Assembly: GCA_009746045.1 (NCBI GenBank)
Contig: RPFO01000947.1
Span: forward strand, 1-46,162
Direction of reading: 5' to 3'
DNA: 46,162 nt
DNA from: Mesostigma viride
Taxonomy: Eukaryota > Streptophyta > Mesostigmatophyceae > Mesostigmatales > Mesostigmataceae
Shown: one piece after another, positions 39,001 through 46,162 of the stretch
Layout: every line of letters starts with the position of its first letter
Position numbering within the stretch: position 1 is the first letter of the stretch
The notes under the pieces: model-generated
Databases searched by the model: none
The model's input: the letters and a program-made list of their open reading frames with translations, nothing else
What the model was told of the DNA's origin: nothing
Translations under genes and position numbers: made by a program

Positions 39001-42000
39001 ATTTTGGGCTCCAGATTTAAATGCAACGTGCGGTTTGAGGCAGGGGAAAACATGCGTGGACGATAGGAATTATAGCACCGGCGGGCTTCAAAGTGCCGGA
39101 CGGCAGGCGGTACCACCATTCCGTGGCAGCTTGGCCCAGTTTGCTACCGGCTGGCACACGTTTTCAGTGAATTTTGGGCTCCAGATTTAAATGCAACGTG
39201 CGGTTTGAGGCAGGGGAAAACATGCGTGGACGATAGGAATTATAGCACCGGCGGGCTTCAAAGTGCCGGACGGCAGGCGGTACCACCATTCCGTGGCAGC
39301 TTGGCCCAGTTTGCTACCGGCTGGCACACGTTTTCAGTGAATTTTGGGCTCCAGATTTAAATGCAACGTGCGGTTTGAGGCAGGGGAAAACATGCGTGGA
39401 CGATAGGAATTATAGCACCGGCGGGCTTCAAAGTGCCGGACGGCAGGCGGTACCACCATTCCGTGGCAGCTTGGCCCAGTTTGCTACCGGCTGGCACACG
39501 TTTTCAGTGAATTTTGGGCTCCAGATTTAAATGCAACGTGCGGTTTGAGGCAGGGGAAAACATGCGTGGACGATAGGAATTATAGCACCGGCGGGCTTCA
39601 AAGTGCCGGACGGCAGGCGGTACCACCATTCCGTGGCAGCTTGGCCCAGTTTGCTACCGGCTGGCACACGTTTTCAGTGAATTTTGGGCTCCAGATTTAA
39701 ATGCAACGTGCGGTTTGAGGCAGGGGAAAACATGCGTGGACGATAGGAATTATAGCACCGGCGGGCTTCAAAGTGCCGGACGGCAGGCGGTACCACCATT
39801 CCGTGGCAGCTTGGCCCAGTTTGCTACCGGCTGGCACACGTTTTCAGTGAATTTTGGGCTCCAGATTTAAATGCAACGTGCGGTTTGAGGCAGGGGAAAA
39901 CATGCGTGGACGATAGGAATTATAGCACCGGCGGGCTTCAAAGTGCCGGACGGCAGGCGGTACCACCATTCCGTGGCAGCTTGGCCCAGTTTGCTACCGG
40001 CTGGCACACGTTTTCAGTGAATTTTGGGCTCCAGATTTAAATGCAACGTGCGGTTTGAGGCAGGGGAAAACATGCGTGGACGATAGGAATTATAGCACCG
40101 GCGGGCTTCAAAGTGCCGGACGGCAGGCGGTACCACCATTCCGTGGCAGCTTGGCCCAGTTTGCTACCGGCTGGCACACGTTTTCAGTGAATTTTGGGCT
40201 CCAGATTTAAATGCAACGTGCGGTTTGAGGCAGGGGAAAACATGCGTGGACGATAGGAATTATAGCACCGGCGGGCTTCAAAGTGCCGGACGGCAGGCGG
40301 TACCACCATTCCGTGGCAGCTTGGCCCAGTTTGCTACCGGCTGGCACACGTTTTCAGTGAATTTTGGGCTCCAGATTTAAATGCAACGTGCGGTTTGAGG
40401 CAGGGGAAAACATGCGTGGACGATAGGAATTATAGCACCGGCGGGCTTCAAAGTGCCGGACGGCAGGCGGTACCACCATTCCGTGGCAGCTTGGCCCAGT
40501 TTGCTACCGGCTGGCACACGTTTTCAGTGAATTTTGGGCTCCAGATTTAAATGCAACGTGCGGTTTGAGGCAGGGGAAAACATGCGTGGACGATAGGAAT
40601 TATAGCACCGGCGGGCTTCAAAGTGCCGGACGGCAGGCGGTACCACCATTCCGTGGCAGCTTGGCCCAGTTTGCTACCGGCTGGCACACGTTTTCAGTGA
40701 ATTTTGGGCTCCAGATTTAAATGCAACGTGCGGTTTGAGGCAGGGGAAAACATGCGTGGACGATAGGAATTATAGCACCGGCGGGCTTCAAAGTGCCGGA
40801 CGGCAGGCGGTACCACCATTCCGTGGCAGCTTGGCCCAGTTTGCTACCGGCTGGCACACGTTTTCAGTGAATTTTGGGCTCCAGATTTAAATGCAACGTG
40901 CGGTTTGAGGCAGGGGAAAACATGCGTGGACGATAGGAATTATAGCACCGGCGGGCTTCAAAGTGCCGGACGGCAGGCGGTACCACCATTCCGTGGCAGC
41001 TTGGCCCAGTTTGCTACCGGCTGGCACACGTTTTCAGTGAATTTTGGGCTCCAGATTTAAATGCAACGTGCGGTTTGAGGCAGGGGAAAACATGCGTGGA
41101 CGATAGGAATTATAGCACCGGCGGGCTTCAAAGTGCCGGACGGCAGGCGGTACCACCATTCCGTGGCAGCTTGGCCCAGTTTGCTACCGGCTGGCACACG
41201 TTTTCAGTGAATTTTGGGCTCCAGATTTAAATGCAACGTGCGGTTTGAGGCAGGGGAAAACATGCGTGGACGATAGGAATTATAGCACCGGCGGGCTTCA
41301 AAGTGCCGGACGGCAGGCGGTACCACCATTCCGTGGCAGCTTGGCCCAGTTTGCTACCGGCTGGCACACGTTTTCAGTGAATTTTGGGCTCCAGATTTAA
41401 ATGCAACGTGCGGTTTGAGGCAGGGGAAAACATGCGTGGACGATAGGAATTATAGCACCGGCGGGCTTCAAAGTGCCGGACGGCAGGCGGTACCACCATT
41501 CCGTGGCAGCTTGGCCCAGTTTGCTACCGGCTGGCACACGTTTTCAGTGAATTTTGGGCTCCAGATTTAAATGCAACGTGCGGTTTGAGGCAGGGGAAAA
41601 CATGCGTGGACGATAGGAATTATAGCACCGGCGGGCTTCAAAGTGCCGGACGGCAGGCGGTACCACCATTCCGTGGCAGCTTGGCCCAGTTTGCTACCGG
41701 CTGGCACACGTTTTCAGTGAATTTTGGGCTCCAGATTTAAATGCAACGTGCGGTTTGAGGCAGGGGAAAACATGCGTGGACGATAGGAATTATAGCACCG
41801 GCGGGCTTCAAAGTGCCGGACGGCAGGCGGTACCACCATTCCGTGGCAGCTTGGCCCAGTTTGCTACCGGCTGGCACACGTTTTCAGTGAATTTTGGGCT
41901 CCAGATTTAAATGCAACGTGCGGTTTGAGGCAGGGGAAAACATGCGTGGACGATAGGAATTATAGCACCGGCGGGCTTCAAAGTGCCGGACGGCAGGCGG

Positions 42001-45000
42001 TACCACCATTCCGTGGCAGCTTGGCCCAGTTTGCTACCGGCTGGCACACGTTTTCAGTGAATTTTGGGCTCCAGATTTAAATGCAACGTGCGGTTTGAGG
42101 CAGGGGAAAACATGCGTGGACGATAGGAATTATAGCACCGGCGGGCTTCAAAGTGCCGGACGGCAGGCGGTACCACCATTCCGTGGCAGCTTGGCCCAGT
42201 TTGCTACCGGCTGGCACACGTTTTCAGTGAATTTTGGGCTCCAGATTTAAATGCAACGTGCGGTTTGAGGCAGGGGAAAACATGCGTGGACGATAGGAAT
42301 TATAGCACCGGCGGGCTTCAAAGTGCCGGACGGCAGGCGGTACCACCATTCCGTGGCAGCTTGGCCCAGTTTGCTACCGGCTGGCACACGTTTTCAGTGA
42401 ATTTTGGGCTCCAGATTTAAATGCAACGTGCGGTTTGAGGCAGGGGAAAACATGCGTGGACGATAGGAATTATAGCACCGGCGGGCTTCAAAGTGCCGGA
42501 CGGCAGGCGGTACCACCATTCCGTGGCAGCTTGGCCCAGTTTGCTACCGGCTGGCACACGTTTTCAGTGAATTTTGGGCTCCAGATTTAAATGCAACGTG
42601 CGGTTTGAGGCAGGGGAAAACATGCGTGGACGATAGGAATTATAGCACCGGCGGGCTTCAAAGTGCCGGACGGCAGGCGGTACCACCATTCCGTGGCAGC
42701 TTGGCCCAGTTTGCTACCGGCTGGCACACGTTTTCAGTGAATTTTGGGCTCCAGATTTAAATGCAACGTGCGGTTTGAGGCAGGGGAAAACATGCGTGGA
42801 CGATAGGAATTATAGCACCGGCGGGCTTCAAAGTGCCGGACGGCAGGCGGTACCACCATTCCGTGGCAGCTTGGCCCAGTTTGCTACCGGCTGGCACACG
42901 TTTTCAGTGAATTTTGGGCTCCAGATTTAAATGCAACGTGCGGTTTGAGGCAGGGGAAAACATGCGTGGACGATAGGAATTATAGCACCGGCGGGCTTCA
43001 AAGTGCCGGACGGCAGGCGGTACCACCATTCCGTGGCAGCTTGGCCCAGTTTGCTACCGGCTGGCACACGTTTTCAGTGAATTTTGGGCTCCAGATTTAA
43101 ATGCAACGTGCGGTTTGAGGCAGGGGAAAACATGCGTGGACGATAGGAATTATAGCACCGGCGGGCTTCAAAGTGCCGGACGGCAGGCGGTACCACCATT
43201 CCGTGGCAGCTTGGCCCAGTTTGCTACCGGCTGGCACACGTTTTCAGTGAATTTTGGGCTCCAGATTTAAATGCAACGTGCGGTTTGAGGCAGGGGAAAA
43301 CATGCGTGGACGATAGGAATTATAGCACCGGCGGGCTTCAAAGTGCCGGACGGCAGGCGGTACCACCATTCCGTGGCAGCTTGGCCCAGTTTGCTACCGG
43401 CTGGCACACGTTTTCAGTGAATTTTGGGCTCCAGATTTAAATGCAACGTGCGGTTTGAGGCAGGGGAAAACATGCGTGGACGATAGGAATTATAGCACCG
43501 GCGGGCTTCAAAGTGCCGGACGGCAGGCGGTACCACCATTCCGTGGCAGCTTGGCCCAGTTTGCTACCGGCTGGCACACGTTTTCAGTGAATTTTGGGCT
43601 CCAGATTTAAATGCAACGTGCGGTTTGAGGCAGGGGAAAACATGCGTGGACGATAGGAATTATAGCACCGGCGGGCTTCAAAGTGCCGGACGGCAGGCGG
43701 TACCACCATTCCGTGGCAGCTTGGCCCAGTTTGCTACCGGCTGGCACACGTTTTCAGTGAATTTTGGGCTCCAGATTTAAATGCAACGTGCGGTTTGAGG
43801 CAGGGGAAAACATGCGTGGACGATAGGAATTATAGCACCGGCGGGCTTCAAAGTGCCGGACGGCAGGCGGTACCACCATTCCGTGGCAGCTTGGCCCAGT
43901 TTGCTACCGGCTGGCACACGTTTTCAGTGAATTTTGGGCTCCAGATTTAAATGCAACGTGCGGTTTGAGGCAGGGGAAAACATGCGTGGACGATAGGAAT
44001 TATAGCACCGGCGGGCTTCAAAGTGCCGGACGGCAGGCGGTACCACCATTCCGTGGCAGCTTGGCCCAGTTTGCTACCGGCTGGCACACGTTTTCAGTGA
44101 ATTTTGGGCTCCAGATTTAAATGCAACGTGCGGTTTGAGGCAGGGGAAAACATGCGTGGACGATAGGAATTATAGCACCGGCGGGCTTCAAAGTGCCGGA
44201 CGGCAGGCGGTACCACCATTCCGTGGCAGCTTGGCCCAGTTTGCTACCGGCTGGCACACGTTTTCAGTGAATTTTGGGCTCCAGATTTAAATGCAACGTG
44301 CGGTTTGAGGCAGGGGAAAACATGCGTGGACGATAGGAATTATAGCACCGGCGGGCTTCAAAGTGCCGGACGGCAGGCGGTACCACCATTCCGTGGCAGC
44401 TTGGCCCAGTTTGCTACCGGCTGGCACACGTTTTCAGTGAATTTTGGGCTCCAGATTTAAATGCAACGTGCGGTTTGAGGCAGGGGAAAACATGCGTGGA
44501 CGATAGGAATTATAGCACCGGCGGGCTTCAAAGTGCCGGACGGCAGGCGGTACCACCATTCCGTGGCAGCTTGGCCCAGTTTGCTACCGGCTGGCACACG
44601 TTTTCAGTGAATTTTGGGCTCCAGATTTAAATGCAACGTGCGGTTTGAGGCAGGGGAAAACATGCGTGGACGATAGGAATTATAGCACCGGCGGGCTTCA
44701 AAGTGCCGGACGGCAGGCGGTACCACCATTCCGTGGCAGCTTGGCCCAGTTTGCTACCGGCTGGCACACGTTTTCAGTGAATTTTGGGCTCCAGATTTAA
44801 ATGCAACGTGCGGTTTGAGGCAGGGGAAAACATGCGTGGACGATAGGAATTATAGCACCGGCGGGCTTCAAAGTGCCGGACGGCAGGCGGTACCACCATT
44901 CCGTGGCAGCTTGGCCCAGTTTGCTACCGGCTGGCACACGTTTTCAGTGAATTTTGGGCTCCAGATTTAAATGCAACGTGCGGTTTGAGGCAGGGGAAAA

Positions 45001-46162
45001 CATGCGTGGACGATAGGAATTATAGCACCGGCGGGCTTCAAAGTGCCGGACGGCAGGCGGTACCACCATTCCGTGGCAGCTTGGCCCAGTTTGCTACCGG
45101 CTGGCACACGTTTTCAGTGAATTTTGGGCTCCAGATTTAAATGCAACGTGCGGTTTGAGGCAGGGGAAAACATGCGTGGACGATAGGAATTATAGCACCG
45201 GCGGGCTTCAAAGTGCCGGACGGCAGGCGGTACCACCATTCCGTGGCAGCTTGGCCCAGTTTGCTACCGGCTGGCACACGTTTTCAGTGAATTTTGGGCT
45301 CCAGATTTAAATGCAACGTGCGGTTTGAGGCAGGGGAAAACATGCGTGGACGATAGGAATTATAGCACCGGCGGGCTTCAAAGTGCCGGACGGCAGGCGG
45401 TACCACCATTCCGTGGCAGCTTGGCCCAGTTTGCTACCGGCTGGCACACGTTTTCAGTGAATTTTGGGCTCCAGATTTAAATGCAACGTGCGGTTTGAGG
45501 CAGGGGAAAACATGCGTGGACGATAGGAATTATAGCACCGGCGGGCTTCAAAGTGCCGGACGGCAGGCGGTACCACCATTCCGTGGCAGCTTGGCCCAGT
45601 TTGCTACCGGCTGGCACACGTTTTCAGTGAATTTTGGGCTCCAGATTTAAATGCAACGTGCGGTTTGAGGCAGGGGAAAACATGCGTGGACGATAGGAAT
45701 TATAGCACCGGCGGGCTTCAAAGTGCCGGACGGCAGGCGGTACCACCATTCCGTGGCAGCTTGGCCCAGTTTGCTACCGGCTGGCACACGTTTTCAGTGA
45801 ATTTTGGGCTCCAGATTTAAATGCAACGTGCGGTTTGAGGCAGGGGAAAACATGCGTGGACGATAGGAATTATAGCACCGGCGGGCTTCAAAGTGCCGGA
45901 CGGCAGGCGGTACCACCATTCCGTGGCAGCTTGGCCCAGTTTGCTACCGGCTGGCACACGTTTTCAGTGAATTTTGGGCTCCAGATTTAAATGCAACGTG
46001 CGGTTTGAGGCAGGGGAAAACATGCGTGGACGATAGGAATTATAGCACCGGCGGGCTTCAAAGTGCCGGACGGCAGGCGGTACCACCATTCCGTGGCAGC
46101 TTGGCCCAGTTTGCTACCGGCTGGCACACGTTTTCAGTGAATTTTGGGCTCCAGATTTAGTT
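36002..46162. repeat. 170-bp satellite array, right block (about 60 monomers), single variant
   Basis: It resumes at monomer position 16 with the duplicated GATAG, then has 58 full monomers from 36157 and a 146-bp partial. Every monomer I read has T at position 146, unlike the C/T alternation on the left. The only internal substitution noticed is A at about 36310 (CGTACGG). The last bases (46160-46162) read GTT where the monomer has AAT, so the array or the contig ends there. Confidence 0.98.

Noticed and set aside
28894-46162. CRISPR array or other repeat-spacer system
   Set aside because: Monomers are contiguous head-to-tail with no unique spacers, in a eukaryotic context; this is satellite DNA.

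Overview
The window is eukaryotic nuclear DNA, most likely from a green-lineage organism (a green or charophyte alga, or another plant). The support is a plant-type nucleotide-sugar/triose-phosphate transporter gene, spliceosomal introns, LINE remnants, a copia-type LTR element and abundant microsatellites. I cannot name the species. Protein-coding content is low, and most of the window is repeats.

Layout. 1-2560: about 36 copies of a 71-bp tandem repeat. 2820-3592: a 30-bp G-rich minisatellite. 3600-5450: unique DNA with two TATA-type promoter-like sites. 5908-6480: a degenerate 230-bp repeat carrying a CGCCGGCCGKCG motif. 6547-9958: a multi-exon gene for an uncharacterised transposase-like (DDE/RNase H-fold type) protein; two of its introns carry the same motif. 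11.2-13.5 kb: LINE ORF1 debris and copies of a dispersed repeat here called R. 14682-15809 (minus): an intact, intronless drug/metabolite-transporter family gene, the only clear host gene. 16.6-18.1 kb: LINE ORF2 fragments. 18.1-18.9 kb: a small 173-bp tandem array. 19.3-22.2 kb (minus): an unrecognised gene whose N-terminal part runs through a frame-shifting GC minisatellite. 22171-22757: a near-perfect inverted repeat with head-to-head ORF starts. 23.4-25.6 kb: G-rich hexanucleotide arrays with strong quadruplex potential. 26.4-28.9 kb: two halves of LINE reverse transcriptase in opposite orientation, followed by a chimeric ORF1 tail.

28894-46162: a 170-bp satellite (about 85 monomers, 55% GC) interrupted once, at 33166-36001, by a young non-autonomous LTR retrotransposon. 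That element has near-identical LTRs, a 5-bp target-site duplication, a copia-like Gag and no Pol (TR-GAG type). Left of the insertion, monomers alternate between two variants (a 340-bp dimer); right of it only one variant is seen. The monomer is nucleosome-sized, so a centromeric or heterochromatic role is possible but not shown by sequence alone.

No operon-like cooperation exists. The genes are isolated islands in repeat-rich DNA, and the most unusual signals are the shared intron motif, the head-to-head palindrome, and the satellite/retrotransposon architecture.
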